From the NCBI GenBank assembly GCA_003112755.1, contig BFBT01000001.1:2046001-2110000 (forward strand): DNA of 64,000 nt, in the 5' to 3' direction. The translations under genes and the position numbers were made by a program. Shown piece after piece: positions 44,909 to 52,939 of this stretch; position 1 is the first letter of the stretch; every line of letters starts with the position of its first letter. The notes under the pieces are model-generated. The model saw nothing but the letters and a program-made list of their open reading frames with translations, was not told the DNA's origin and made no database searches. The DNA comes from Lawsonibacter asaccharolyticus. GTDB taxonomy: Bacteria; Bacillota; Clostridia; Oscillospirales; Oscillospiraceae.

Positions 44909-46087
44909 TCAGGAGGGGATATAGAGCCAGGCCTGCTGGCTGTCGGCCAGCAGGGCGCTGCCGTTGGGGGAGAGGGCGGTGAAGCGGGCGTCCTGGGTGT
45001 CCTCCAGGGCGCGGTAGAGGGACATGTCCCGGGTGTAGATCTCCAGGCCGCTGCCGGTGAGCAGGGACAGGTAGCGCCCGGCGGCGGAGAAGGAGAGCAC
45101 CTGCCCCCGGAGGGGGGCCTGGGCGATGAGCTGGCACTGGGGGTCGATGGTGAGCACCTGCTCGGCGCCGCCGGCCTGGTAGCGGCCCAGCAGGAGCACT
45201 GCGAAGCCGTCCCCGCCCAGGTGGCAGCCCTTGAGGTAGCTGCGGCCAAAGGAGTAGGTCTCATAATCGGAGCCGTCGGCGGCCACCGAGAGCAGGCGGT
45301 CCTCCCCCAGAACCCACAGCTGCTCCGCCTCATAGTCCAGGTCCAGCACCGCCAGGTTGCCCAGGGAGAGGGTGGCGGAGGGCTCACTGCTGTCCACCGG
45401 ATAGAGGAGGAGCTGACTGAAAAAGGAGCCGTTCTCCTGCCCGATGGTGATCACGGCCACCGTCTTGCTGTCCGGAGAGACAGCGGCGTCGGCCACGAAC
45501 ACGCTGGAAAAGTTCAGCTGGATGATCTCCTTCCGGCTGGTGCTGTTGACGTTGTACACCGTGACTGAGCCCTTATAGCCGCTCTGCTGGGCGGTAACAG
45601 CCAGCCAGCCGCTGTCGTTGACCCGGGCGGAGAGGAGGGTGCCGTCCACGTCCAGGGAAAAGGCCTCCTGACCGTCCTGAAAGAGAAACAGGCTCTCTCC
45701 GCCGGCGTCATAGACCACGCCTGCGGAGGAGGAGGCGGACAGGACGGGCTGGCTGAGGGGGGTGACCTCCTCAGCGTACTGGTCGCCGGAGAAGGAGTAG
45801 TAGTGGGCGCCGGCGGCGGAGCACTGAAGGATGCCCCCCTTCAGATAGGCGAAGGAGATGCTGTCCCCGCCCGCGTGGGTGAAGGGGGCGGCGGCGCCGG
45901 AGGCGTCGGTCTCCACAGAGCGCAGGGCGAGCCAGCGCTTCACCGCGTCCAGGTTGAACTGGTCCCGGTAGACCACCAGGGTCAGGGCTCCCAGGGCCAA
46001 AGCGGCGGTGACCAGCAGAGCCAGCAGCCGGACCAGAATATTCGGTTTTTGGGAGGCGGATGCCTGCTTTGTTGTCTGATCCTTCAT
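44909..46087 (-). CDS. Membrane-anchored beta-propeller-like protein (DUF5711-type)
   Basis: A 392-residue protein with one membrane helix at about 20-43 (VRLLALLVTAALALGALTLVVY) and a long outer region of repeated short strands, such as SVTVYNVNSTSRKEIIQL, AVSPDSKTVAVITIGQ, LLLYPVDSSEPSATLSLGNLAVLDLDY and ALSPNGSALLADSQQAWLYI. The spacing fits a WD40-like propeller. It appears to be a DUF5711 member, common in Clostridia, and sits 32 bases before cvpA. Function unknown. Confidence 0.75.
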   Translation of the reverse strand: MKDQTTKQASASQKPNILVRLLALLVTAALALGALTLVVYRDQFNLDAVKRWLALRSVETDASGAAAPFTHAGGDSISFAYLKGGILQCSAAGAHYYSFSGDQYAEEVTPLSQPVLSASSSAGVVYDAGGESLFLFQDGQEAFSLDVDGTLLSARVNDSGWLAVTAQQSGYKGSVTVYNVNSTSRKEIIQLNFSSVFVADAAVSPDSKTVAVITIGQENGSFFSQLLLYPVDSSEPSATLSLGNLAVLDLDYEAEQLWVLGEDRLLSVAADGSDYETYSFGRSYLKGCHLGGDGFAVLLLGRYQAGGAEQVLTIDPQCQLIAQAPLRGQVLSFSAAGRYLSLLTGSGLEIYTRDMSLYRALEDTQDARFTALSPNGSALLADSQQAWLYIPS

Positions 46088-46129
46088 GTTACCTCTCTCC
46101 CCCGGGGCGGGAGGGGGCGCCAGGCCCCC

Positions 46130-46882
46130 TTACACAACGTCCTCGTCATACCACAGCCTGGTCATATACAGCCCGCCGGGTGGGACGGTGGGGCCGGCGA
46201 GGGTGCGGTTGCCCGAGTCCAGGATGGCGGGGATGTCCTCCGGGGCCAGCTTGCCCTCGGCGGCATAGACCACAGTGCCCACCATGGCCCGGACCATGTT
46301 GTAGAGGAAGCCGTCGGCGCACACCCGGCACTCGATCAGCTCCCCCTTCCGCTCCACCTGGAAGTAGTGGACGGTGCGCACGGTGGTGCGGGTCTCGGTG
46401 CCCACGGAGCGCACCGCCCGAAAGTCGTGGGTGCCCACGAACTGGCTGGCGGCCCGCTGCATCACCGACTCGTCCAGATGCTTGGGGTAGAACCAGGCCC
46501 GGTCCACATAGAAAGCGTTGCCCAGGCGGGAGTTATAAATGCGGTAGGTGTATTCCTTTTTCCGGCAGGAGCCGATGGCGTTGAATTCCATGGGCACCTG
46601 GACGGCCCGGACCACCACGATGTCGTCGGGCAGGCGGGTGTTGACCGCCAGGGGCAGGCGGTCGCAGGGGATGGTGGAGGTGGTGCGGAAGTTGGCCACA
46701 TAGACCTGGGCGTGGACGCCGGCGTCGGTGCGCCCGGCGCCGGTGCATTTGACCGGGTGGCACACCACGGTGGACAGGGCCCGCTCCAGCGTCTCGGCCA
46801 CGGTGACGGCGTTTTTCTGGACCTGCCAGCCGTGGTAGGCGGTGCCCACATACATCAGTTTTAAAGCAATGTTTCGTTCCAT
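46130..46882 (-). CDS. truA: tRNA pseudouridine(38-40) synthase
   Basis: A 250-residue TruA. It shows ALKLMYVGTAYHGWQVQKNAVTVAETLERAL, the catalytic aspartate in GAGRTDAGVHAQVYVANF, YRIYNSR..FYVDRAWF and DGFLYNMVRAMVGTVVYAAEGK. In most Clostridia it follows ecfT directly; here a divergent XRE/small-protein pair lies between them. Confidence 0.96.
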   Translation of the reverse strand: MERNIALKLMYVGTAYHGWQVQKNAVTVAETLERALSTVVCHPVKCTGAGRTDAGVHAQVYVANFRTTSTIPCDRLPLAVNTRLPDDIVVVRAVQVPMEFNAIGSCRKKEYTYRIYNSRLGNAFYVDRAWFYPKHLDESVMQRAASQFVGTHDFRAVRSVGTETRTTVRTVHYFQVERKGELIECRVCADGFLYNMVRAMVGTVVYAAEGKLAPEDIPAILDSGNRTLAGPTVPPGGLYMTRLWYDEDVV

Positions 46883-46925
46883 TTTATCACCAAAGGGGGG
46901 CGGATCTTGTCTTTTTCGGGGGCGG

Positions 46926-47147
46926 TCAGCGGCTGATCTCCCGCTTGTCGCTGCGGCCCATGAGATAGTCCAGGCTGACGCCGAAGAAGTCCGCCAGGGC
47001 CACCAGACCCGGGACTTCCGGGTAGCTTTCGTTATATTCGTACTGCTGATAACCGCGCAGCTTCAAACCGCAGATCTCAGCCATTTCCCGCTGCTTCAAG
47101 CCGCGTTCTTTTCGCAATTCCCGAAGTCTTTCTGAAAATTTTGCCAT
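46926..47147 (-). CDS. XRE-family repressor-like protein
   Basis: A 73-residue protein consisting of one Cro/CI helix-turn-helix: RLRELRKERGLKQREMAEICGLKLRGYQQYEYNESYPEVPGLVALADFFGVSLDYLMGRSD. GAGGT lies six bases before the ATG. It is divergent from the 90-residue gene at 47239, and their shared 91-base gap contains a 52-base palindrome covering both promoters. That geometry suggests it represses both genes. Confidence 0.88.
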   Translation of the reverse strand: MAKFSERLRELRKERGLKQREMAEICGLKLRGYQQYEYNESYPEVPGLVALADFFGVSLDYLMGRSDKREISR

Positions 47148-47163
47148 AAATACCTCATTCCTC

Positions 47164-47192
47164 TTGACATGCGCGTAAAACGCGTTTATTAT
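47164..47192 (+). promoter_or_regulatory. Promoter of the 90-residue gene, inside the operator
   Basis: Perfect TTGACA and TATTAT separated by 17 bases. The -10 lies within the left palindrome arm. A TATAAT on the opposite strand (47193-47188) may serve the XRE gene. Confidence 0.82.
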
Positions 47193-47220
47193 ATGATTAA
47201 TAAACGCGTTTTATACGCAT
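47169..47220. promoter_or_regulatory. Long operator-like palindrome
   Basis: Two 23-base arms (47169-47191 and 47198-47220) are inverted copies matching at 21 of 23 positions around a TATGAT centre. Each arm contains AAACGCGTTTATTA, itself holding the ACGCGT palindrome. It spans the promoters of the divergent XRE and 90-residue genes. Confidence 0.85.
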
Positions 47221-47238
47221 TTTTTGGGAGGGCAAATC

Positions 47239-47508
47239 ATGGAGCAGATGTTGAAAATAATGTTTTCTGACAATCCGAACTTGCCAGAGGAACTATATAC
47301 ATTCTGTAATTCCATCCCCGATTATGTCAGGGCGGAGCGGGAATATCTCCAGATCGCCCGGCAGGTGGCGGACCGGCTGGGGTACGACCTCTATAACGAA
47401 TTTGAGGAGAAGCTGAACGACTATATGGCCCAGCAGCTCGACGCCTGCTACCTCTTCGGGCTGGGGCTGCGGCGGGAGCTGGCCGCCGGGCTGATGCTGG
47501 AGGAGTGA
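47239..47508 (+). CDS. Small helical protein of unknown function
   Basis: An 89-residue protein: MLKIMFSDNPNLPEELYTFCN, then YVRAEREYLQIARQVADRLGYDLYNEFEEKLNDYMAQQLDACYLFGLGLRRELAAGLMLEE. The pattern of a short acidic lead and two long helices resembles the small DUF6809-type proteins found in Clostridia, but this is tentative. GGGAGG lies seven bases before the ATG at 47239. Divergent from the XRE gene and almost touching ecfT on the other strand. Confidence 0.75.
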   Translation: MEQMLKIMFSDNPNLPEELYTFCNSIPDYVRAEREYLQIARQVADRLGYDLYNEFEEKLNDYMAQQLDACYLFGLGLRRELAAGLMLEE

Positions 47509-47512
47509 GGGC

Positions 47513-48322
47513 TCACAGCCCGAAGCGGCCCAGCACCCCCACCCCCGCCGTGAGGACCAGGAAGAGCAGGATGACGGCCGCGTCATTGTGCCGGTATTTC
47601 AGCTGGCGCAGGCGGGTGCGCCCCTCGCCGCCGTGGTAGCAGCGGCACTCCATGGCGATGGCCAGCTCGTCTGCCCGGCGGAAGGCGGAGATGAACAGAG
47701 GGACAAGCAGGGGGACCAGCGCCTTGGCCCGCTGGATCAGGTTGCCCGACTCAAAATCCGCCCCCCTGGCCCGCTGGGCGGACATGATCTTGTCCGTCTC
47801 CTCGATCAGCAGGGGGATGAAGCGCAGGGCGATGGACATCATCATGGCCAGCTCATGGACCGGCACATGGATCTTTTTCAGCGGGCCCAGCAGGTTCTCC
47901 AGCCCGTCGGTGAGCAGGATGGGGGAGGTGGTGTAGGTCAGCAGGAAGGTGCCGGCAATGAGCATCAGGATGCGGACCACCATGAAGAAAGCGTTGAACA
48001 CGCCCTCCAGCGTGATGGTGAAGATCCAGAAGCGGACCAGCACCGTGTCCCCCGGCGTGTAGAACAGGTTGAGGATGGCGGTGAAGATGACGATGAACAC
48101 CACCGGCTTCATGCCCCGGAAAATGGACTTCACCGGCACCTTGGAGACGGCGATGGACACGGCCAGCAGCAGGAACATGATGCCGTAAGTGACAAAGGAC
48201 TTGGCCAGGAACAGAGCCACGATATACAGCACCACCGCGATCAGCTTGGTGCGGGGGTCCAGGCGGTGGACGATGGAATTGCCGGGGAAGTACTGCCCCA
48301 GCGTGATATCCTTCAAAGCCAT
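47513..48322 (-). CDS. ecfT: ECF transporter transmembrane (T) component
   Basis: A 269-residue EcfT. It has about five to six helices and the two cytoplasmic ATPase-coupling signatures: ARGADFESGNLIQRAKALVPLLVPLF near residue 185 and the helix-linked ADELAIAMECRCYHGGEGRTRL. The N-terminal GQYFPGNSIVHRLDPRTKLIAVVLYI is typical. It joins EcfA1/EcfA2 and exchangeable S components to import vitamins or metals. Starts directly at the ecfA2 stop. Confidence 0.93.
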   Translation of the reverse strand: MALKDITLGQYFPGNSIVHRLDPRTKLIAVVLYIVALFLAKSFVTYGIMFLLLAVSIAVSKVPVKSIFRGMKPVVFIVIFTAILNLFYTPGDTVLVRFWIFTITLEGVFNAFFMVVRILMLIAGTFLLTYTTSPILLTDGLENLLGPLKKIHVPVHELAMMMSIALRFIPLLIEETDKIMSAQRARGADFESGNLIQRAKALVPLLVPLFISAFRRADELAIAMECRCYHGGEGRTRLRQLKYRHNDAAVILLFLVLTAGVGVLGRFGL

Positions 48323-49189
48323 TTACTCCACCCCCTTTTCCCGAAGCCTGCGCAGAATGGTCTCCTTGGCCTGGGGGATGGTGTAGACGGAGGCGTCGAT
48401 GTCCACGCCCATGGCCCGCAGACGGCTGAACACCCGGGTCATCTGGGGCACGCCCAGCCCCATGCGCTCCAGTTCCGCACCGTGGCGGAACACCTCCCGG
48501 GGCGGGCCCTGAAAGGGGATGCGGCCGTCGTTGACCACCACCAGCCGGTCCACCGTGCGGGCCACCTCCTCCATGGAGTGGGAGACCAGGATGATGGTGG
48601 CATTGTTGGACTGGTGATAGTCCCGGATGTTGCCCAGGATGGACTCCACTCCCACCGGGTCCAGCCCGGCGGTGGGCTCGTCCAGAATGAGCACCCTGGG
48701 CTCCATGGCGATGACCCCCGCGATGGCCACCCGCCGCTTCTGGCCGCCGGAGAGCTCAAAGGGGGACTTTTCCAGCTGGTCGTCCCGCAGTCCCACGAAG
48801 CGGGCGGCCTCCCGCACCCGGCGGTCCACCTCCCCCTCGTCCAGCCCCATGTTTTTCGGGCCGAAGGAGATGTCCTTGTAGACGGTCTCCTCAAAGAGCT
48901 GGTACTCCGGGTATTGGAACACCAGCCCCACCTGGAACCGGGTCTGACGAGTGCGCTTGGCATCCGCCCAGATGTCCTCCCCCTGGAAGAGCACCTGGCC
49001 GGAGGTGGGCTTGAGCAGGCCGTTGAGATGCTGGATCAGGGTGGACTTGCCCGAGCCGGTGTGGCCGATGATGCCCAGGTATTCCCCGGCGTAGGCGGTG
49101 AAGTCCACTTCCAGCAGCGCCCCCCGCTCGAAGGGGGTGCCGGCGCTGTAAATGTGGGAGAGCTTTTTGGTCTCCAGAATTGCTTCCAT
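48323..49189 (-). CDS. ecfA2: ECF transporter ATPase EcfA2
   Basis: A 288-residue ABC ATPase. Walker A GHTGSGKSTLIQHLNGL, Q-loop VGLVFQYPEYQLFEETV, signature [19 protein letters not shown], Walker B VLILDEPTAGLDP and switch LVSHSMEEVA. The FQYPEYQLFEETV variant distinguishes EcfA2 from EcfA1. ecfT follows without a gap. Confidence 0.93.
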   Translation of the reverse strand: MEAILETKKLSHIYSAGTPFERGALLEVDFTAYAGEYLGIIGHTGSGKSTLIQHLNGLLKPTSGQVLFQGEDIWADAKRTRQTRFQVGLVFQYPEYQLFEETVYKDISFGPKNMGLDEGEVDRRVREAARFVGLRDDQLEKSPFELSGGQKRRVAIAGVIAMEPRVLILDEPTAGLDPVGVESILGNIRDYHQSNNATIILVSHSMEEVARTVDRLVVVNDGRIPFQGPPREVFRHGAELERMGLGVPQMTRVFSRLRAMGVDIDASVYTIPQAKETILRRLREKGVE

Positions 49190-49258
49190 CCGTTGTGTTC
49201 CATCCTTTTTCAGTGAAGTGGTGCACGCCCCGCGGGGTCGCGCCCGAAAATATCACAG

Positions 49259-49519
49259 TTACGGCAGGACGCCGGTCTGTTTTGCCAGATCATCCAGCTG
49301 GGCCTGGAGATGGCGGGCCTGCATCTCCAGCCGCTTGACCCGCTGCCGGAGGGAGACCAGACACACGACCGCCCACGCGGCGGCCAGAGCGGTCAGTCCC
49401 AGCAGTACCGTGGGAAAGCTGTCATCAAACATCTCCAGCAGCAGCCTGGGGGCAGAAAAGACCACCAGAAATGCGGCGATGCCCGCAAAGACCCGGGTGC
49501 TTCTCTCTGTACTGTTCAT
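49259..49519 (-). CDS. Small membrane protein between ecfA1 and ecfA2
   Basis: An 86-residue protein: two hydrophobic helices, residues 9-24 ([16 protein letters not shown]) and 33-55 ([22 protein letters not shown]), then a coiled-coil-like tail [25 protein letters not shown]. The ATG overlaps the ecfA1 stop (ATGA), and AAAGGAAG lies upstream. ecfA1 and ecfA2 are normally adjacent, so this is an extra gene in the operon. Not recognised; partner of the transporter or unrelated. Confidence 0.72.
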   Translation of the reverse strand: MNSTERSTRVFAGIAAFLVVFSAPRLLLEMFDDSFPTVLLGLTALAAAWAVVCLVSLRQRVKRLEMQARHLQAQLDDLAKQTGVLP

Positions 49520-50388
49520 GGCTGGCTTCCTTTCTTTGATGCAGCGTTCAGCAGCTGACAGAGAGCCTGGGCGCACTCCTCGTCGCTGAGGGCGTCCAGG
49601 GGGACGTCCAGCCCCTCCTGCCGCAGTTCCCACAGCAGCTGAGTGGTGTCAGGGACAGTGAGCCCCACGGAGCGCAGGCCCTCCACGTCCTGGAACACCT
49701 GCCGCGGGGGGCCGTCGGCAATGACCCTGCCCTTGGTCATGACCACCAGCCGGTCGGCCTGGGCGGCCTCATCCATGTGGTGGGTGATCAGGACCACGGT
49801 GACCCCCTTCTTCCGGTTCAGATCCCGGATGGTGCGCAGCACCTCGGAGCGGCCGATGGGGTCCAGCATGGCGGTGGGCTCGTCCAGCACAATGCACCGG
49901 GGCTGCATGGCGATGACCCCGGCGATGGCCACCCGCTGCTTCTGACCGCCGGAGAGGAGATGGGGAGCGTGCTCCCGGAACTCATACATCCCCACCGCAC
50001 GCAGGGCGTCGTCCACCCGCTCCCGGATCTCGGCGGGGGGGACCCCCAGGTTCTCCGGTGCGAAGGCTACATCCTCCTCCACCACATTGGCGACGATCTG
50101 GTTGTCCGGGTTCTGGAACACCATGCCCACCGTGCGCCGGATGTCCAGCAGGCGGTCCTCATCCACAGTGTCGATGCCATCCACATACACTTTGCCGCCG
50201 CTGGGCAGGAGGATGGCGTTCATGTGCTTGGCGAGGGTGGATTTGCCGCTGCCGTTGTGGCCCAGAACAGCCACAAAAGTACCCTCCTGGATGGACAGGT
50301 CCACCCCGTCCAGCACGACGGGGGCGACGCCCTCGGCGGAGGTGTAGGAGAAGCGGAGAGCTTCCGCGCGGATGATCGCGTCTTTCAA
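49516..50388 (-). CDS. ecfA1: ECF transporter ATPase EcfA1
   Basis: A 290-residue ABC ATPase. Walker [19 protein letters not shown]-loop [29 protein letters not shown], signature [19 protein letters not shown], Walker [14 protein letters not shown] and switch [10 protein letters not shown]. The FQNPDNQ loop is the EcfA1 form. Heads the transporter operon, after a 110-base gap holding a decayed inverted-repeat element. Confidence 0.94.
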   Translation of the reverse strand: MKDAIIRAEALRFSYTSAEGVAPVVLDGVDLSIQEGTFVAVLGHNGSGKSTLAKHMNAILLPSGGKVYVDGIDTVDEDRLLDIRRTVGMVFQNPDNQIVANVVEEDVAFAPENLGVPPAEIRERVDDALRAVGMYEFREHAPHLLSGGQKQRVAIAGVIAMQPRCIVLDEPTAMLDPIGRSEVLRTIRDLNRKKGVTVVLITHHMDEAAQADRLVVMTKGRVIADGPPRQVFQDVEGLRSVGLTVPDTTQLLWELRQEGLDVPLDALSDEECAQALCQLLNAASKKGSQP

Positions 50389-50406
50389 TCAAAACACCCC
50401 TTGTTT

Positions 50407-50500
50407 TGAGTCAGGAATGAGAAGTTGGCAATTGAGAATTTTTTTTCGGGAGCTGGAGAGGGCGGCAGTGAACGGCCGCGCCCATAACTCCTAACTGGTC
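50407..50500. repeat. Decayed copy of the inverted-repeat element
   Basis: Left end GAGTCAGGAATGAGAAGTTGG (from 50408) and right end CATAACTCCTAACTGG (50482-50497) resemble the inverted ends at 25087-25490 and 28463-28589. In between lies a GGGCGGC..GGCCGCGCCC hairpin. No ORF. Confidence 0.55.
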
Positions 50501-51371
50501 AAGATCTGCTCCAGCGCCCGGTGGCGCCGCAGGGGAGGACCAGGCCGCTCTCGGTGACGGGGAGGCCCAGCTCCTGGCTGTCGGTGCGGCCGCCGAATTT
50601 CCGGGAGAGCAGGGTCTCCAGGATATAGGTGACTACGCTGGGGGCCAGACCGGTGGTATAGGAGTTGAGGATCACAAACAGGGGCTGGTCGGACAGCACC
50701 CCCCGCACCAGCTCCACAAAGGGGTAGAGGTTCTCCTCCAGCCGCCACACCTCGCCGGTGGGGCCCCGTCCGTAGCTGGGGGGGTCCATGATAATGGCAT
50801 CGTACTGCCGGCCCCGGCGGATCTCACGTTCCACGAATTTGGTGCAGTCATCCACGATCCAGCGGATAGGAGCGTCCTCCAGTCCAGAGCTCCTGGCATT
50901 CTCCCGGGCCCAGGACACCATGCCCCGGGCGGCGTCCACATGGCACACGCTGGCCCCGGCGGCGGCGCAGGCCACCGTGGCTCCGCCGGTGTAGGCGAAC
51001 AGATTGAGCACCCGGATGGGCCGTCCCGCCCGCCGGATCTGCTCTTGGGCAAAGTCCCAGTTGGCCGCCTGCTCCGGGAAGAGGCCGGTGTGCTTGAAAT
51101 TCATGGGCTTGATGTTGAAGGTGAGGCTGCCGTAGCGGATGGTCCAGCGCTCCGGCATGTCCTTCTTCTCCCACTGCCCCCCGCCGGAGGAGGAGCGGGC
51201 ATACCGCCCGTGGGGATGCTTCCAGCCCGGATGGGTCCGGGGCGTGTTCCAGATGGCCTGGGGGTCTGGCCGCACCAGCAGCTGGTCCCCCCAGCGCTCC
51301 AGCTTCTCCCCACGGCCGCAGTCGATGAGCTCATAGTCCGTCCACCGGTCGGAAACCCACATAACAGGCAC
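50499..51371 (-). CDS. Class I SAM-dependent methyltransferase (RlmI-like catalytic domain)
   Basis: A 290-residue methyltransferase. The SAM loop is RVLNLFAYTGGATVACAAAGASVCHVDAARGMVSWARENARSSGL and the catalytic motif is DAIIMDPPSYGRGPTGEVW, as in COG1092 23S rRNA cytosine methyltransferases. The N-terminal PUA domain of RlmI is absent; instead there is a short lead (YELIDCGRGEKLERWG..LVRPDPQAIW). The target RNA is unknown. A consensus promoter precedes it. Confidence 0.87.
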   Translation of the reverse strand: MPVMWVSDRWTDYELIDCGRGEKLERWGDQLLVRPDPQAIWNTPRTHPGWKHPHGRYARSSSGGGQWEKKDMPERWTIRYGSLTFNIKPMNFKHTGLFPEQAANWDFAQEQIRRAGRPIRVLNLFAYTGGATVACAAAGASVCHVDAARGMVSWARENARSSGLEDAPIRWIVDDCTKFVEREIRRGRQYDAIIMDPPSYGRGPTGEVWRLEENLYPFVELVRGVLSDQPLFVILNSYTTGLAPSVVTYILETLLSRKFGGRTDSQELGLPVTESGLVLPCGATGRWSRS

Positions 51372-51412
51372 ACACCTCTCTGGATAAGATCATTTCAAAA
51401 TAAAACTATAAT

Positions 51413-51441
51413 AGTATATCATCCGCCTCCCCCTCCGTCAA
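51413..51441 (-). promoter_or_regulatory. Promoter of the methyltransferase gene
   Basis: TTGACG at 51441-51436 and TATACT at 51418-51413 (minus strand), 17 bases apart, about 40 bases before the start. Confidence 0.72.
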
Positions 51442-51524
51442 TGAAAAGGGAGGGGAAATTCCCCCGTTTTTGTGGAGAAAAGGGGAGGAGAGGAGTGGCT
51501 TTTTTCCAAAACAGAGGGCCAGGG

Positions 51525-51553
51525 TTGTGTTTTTCCTCCGCCTGTGATAGAAT
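51525..51553 (+). promoter_or_regulatory. Probable promoter of the DivIVA-like gene
   Basis: TTGTGT and TAGAAT separated by 17 bases, 60 bases before the start. Confidence 0.6.
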
Positions 51554-51613
51554 CAGACAAAGTCAGACAAAACCATCCGCTCCCGTCCGGGGACGGAGAA
51601 AACGAGGTGCCCC

Positions 51614-52330
51614 ATGGACCATCAGTTCAGAAACGCCGTCTTCGGCGGCTTTAACCGGCAGGATGTGCTGGATTATTTGGAGACCCTGGCCCGGGAAAAT
51701 GCCCAGAAGCGCCAGGAGCTGGAGCAGAGCATCGGCCGGGCCGAAGGGGAGCGGGACGAGCTCTGCGCCCAGAAGCAGGCGCTGGAGGAGCAGAAGCGGG
51801 CCCTGGAGGGGGAGAAGGAAGAGCTGCTGCGCAGCGTGCAGCGCAGTCAAAGCGAACTGGCCGCCCTCCGCACCCAGCTGGGCGAGCGGGAGCAGACCGC
51901 CCGACAGACGCAGCAGGCCCTGGAGGAGAGCCGCCGGGAGGCGGAGGCGCTGAGGGAGCAGGTGGCCCGGCTGGAGCCGGACGCGGCTGCCTACGCCGCG
52001 GTGAAGGACCGCTCCGCCGGGGTGGAGCTGGAGGCCCACCGCAGGGCCCAGGGGGTGCTGGACCAGGCCAACAGCCAGGCCCGGCATCTGCGCCAGCAGA
52101 TGGAGCAGTGGATGACCCGGGTGGGCCGGGAGTACGACGCCCTGCGCACCGAGGTGGAGGCCACTATCTCCCACGCCGCCGATCAGCTGGACAAGGCGGG
52201 AAAGTGCCTGGAGCAGGTGTCCGCCCTGCTCTCCGACCAGGACGTGGCTCTGGAGGAGCTCTCCCGTGCCTATGACAGCACCGCCCCGGACAAGGTGCCC
52301 GCCCCGGTTCCGCTGGAAGAGGAGCCCTGA
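51614..52330 (+). CDS. DivIVA-domain coiled-coil protein
   Basis: A 238-residue cytoplasmic protein. The N-terminus (FRNAVFGGFNRQDVLDYLETLARENAQ) is the DivIVA membrane-curvature domain. Residues about 28-125 are a long coiled coil rich in Glu, Gln and Arg, and a second helical part (QGVLDQANSQARHLRQQMEQWMTRVGREYDALRTEVEATISHAADQLDKA) follows. It likely organises cell poles or septa, though whether it is the main DivIVA or a paralogue is unclear. Monocistronic. Confidence 0.85.
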   Translation: MDHQFRNAVFGGFNRQDVLDYLETLARENAQKRQELEQSIGRAEGERDELCAQKQALEEQKRALEGEKEELLRSVQRSQSELAALRTQLGEREQTARQTQQALEESRREAEALREQVARLEPDAAAYAAVKDRSAGVELEAHRRAQGVLDQANSQARHLRQQMEQWMTRVGREYDALRTEVEATISHAADQLDKAGKCLEQVSALLSDQDVALEELSRAYDSTAPDKVPAPVPLEEEP

Positions 52331-52365
52331 GCTCTCTGTCGTGTGACGCTGCGCCCGGCACACCC

Positions 52366-52425
52366 CTCTCCTCCAGCCTTCCCCTGGGGGAAGGTGGCGC
52401 GGCGTATGCCGAGACGGATGAGGGG
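52366..52425. repeat. Interspersed hairpin repeat common in Oscillospiraceae
   Basis: The string CTCCAGCCTTCCCCTGGGGGAAGG, then GACGGATGAGGG, has the form of an abundant intergenic repeat in this family (a CCTTCCCC..GGGGAAGG hairpin plus a GACGGATGAGGG tail). Only one clear copy is in this window. Recognition is from memory, not a search. Confidence 0.6.
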
Positions 52426-52570
52426 GCGTCTTTTCGCCGGGCCGATCAATATAGGACGGGAGAGTCTGAGATTTGCACCTGTCCGCCCCGGTCACTGAAT
52501 GATCTCATGTGGGAAAAAACAGACCGCGGGAGCCGTATTCCCTGATCGGCCCGCTTTCTGCGCTCCTCAT

Positions 52571-52599
52571 TTGACAAAGGGGGAGGGCTGTGCTATACT
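52571..52599 (+). promoter_or_regulatory. Consensus promoter of a non-coding transcript
   Basis: Perfect TTGACA (52571-52576) and TATACT (52594-52599) with a 17-base spacer, followed by no usable ORF but by a run of stems and a terminator. Confidence 0.8.
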
Positions 52600-52605
52600 G
52601 TCACC

Positions 52606-52863
52606 GATTTTAAGAAAAGGGTGGTGGCTTGATGTCGGCGATCCGCTGAAAACAGGACAAGAAAGACCTGGTTCTCATCTTTTGCTGGGATGGGCCGTCT
52701 TGCTGTGCCTATTTTGCGGATCGATCATCAAGCTGTCTCCGAAGGGAGGGGGAGCTTTGCCGCGCCTGTCAGGCGGCAGGGTCCCCTAAGCAGCCGGAGG
52801 GATGGCTGCTGCCGCAATATGGGAAAACGGATGGCCCGGGACCAGCGGGGCCATCCATTTTTT
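52606..52863 (+). ncRNA. Candidate structured RNA of about 258 bases upstream of the RNHCP gene
   Basis: Bounded by a consensus promoter and a strong terminator. Predicted folds by eye: a long hairpin 52627-52733, whose base pairs GCTTGATG with CATCAAGC and GATCCGC with GCGGATC and whose inner part pairs ACAG with CTGT and CAAGA with TCTTG; a GCCGCGCC/GGCGGC stem at 52759-52777; and AGCAGCC/GGCTGCT at 52789-52810. The only ORF crossing it starts upstream of the promoter and has no start codon inside. It may be an independent small RNA or an attenuating leader of the RNHCP gene 77 bases further on. It does not match a family I can name. Confidence 0.6.
52829..52863 (+). terminator. Strong terminator of the structured RNA candidate
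   Basis: Arms GGATGGCCC and GGGCCATCC pair perfectly and are followed by ATTTTTT on the plus strand. Confidence 0.9.
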
Positions 52864-52939
52864 GTTGTCCTGAACAGAAGACGTGCAGGCCGGCCGTGCC
52901 GGCACTGTCATGATATTTGATGAGATGAGGGACCAAACC

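Noticed and set aside
52499..52789. 96-codon ORF crossing the structured RNA candidate
   Set aside because: Its start lies upstream of the consensus promoter, no in-frame start with a ribosome-binding site lies inside the transcript, and the sequence is better explained by paired stems.
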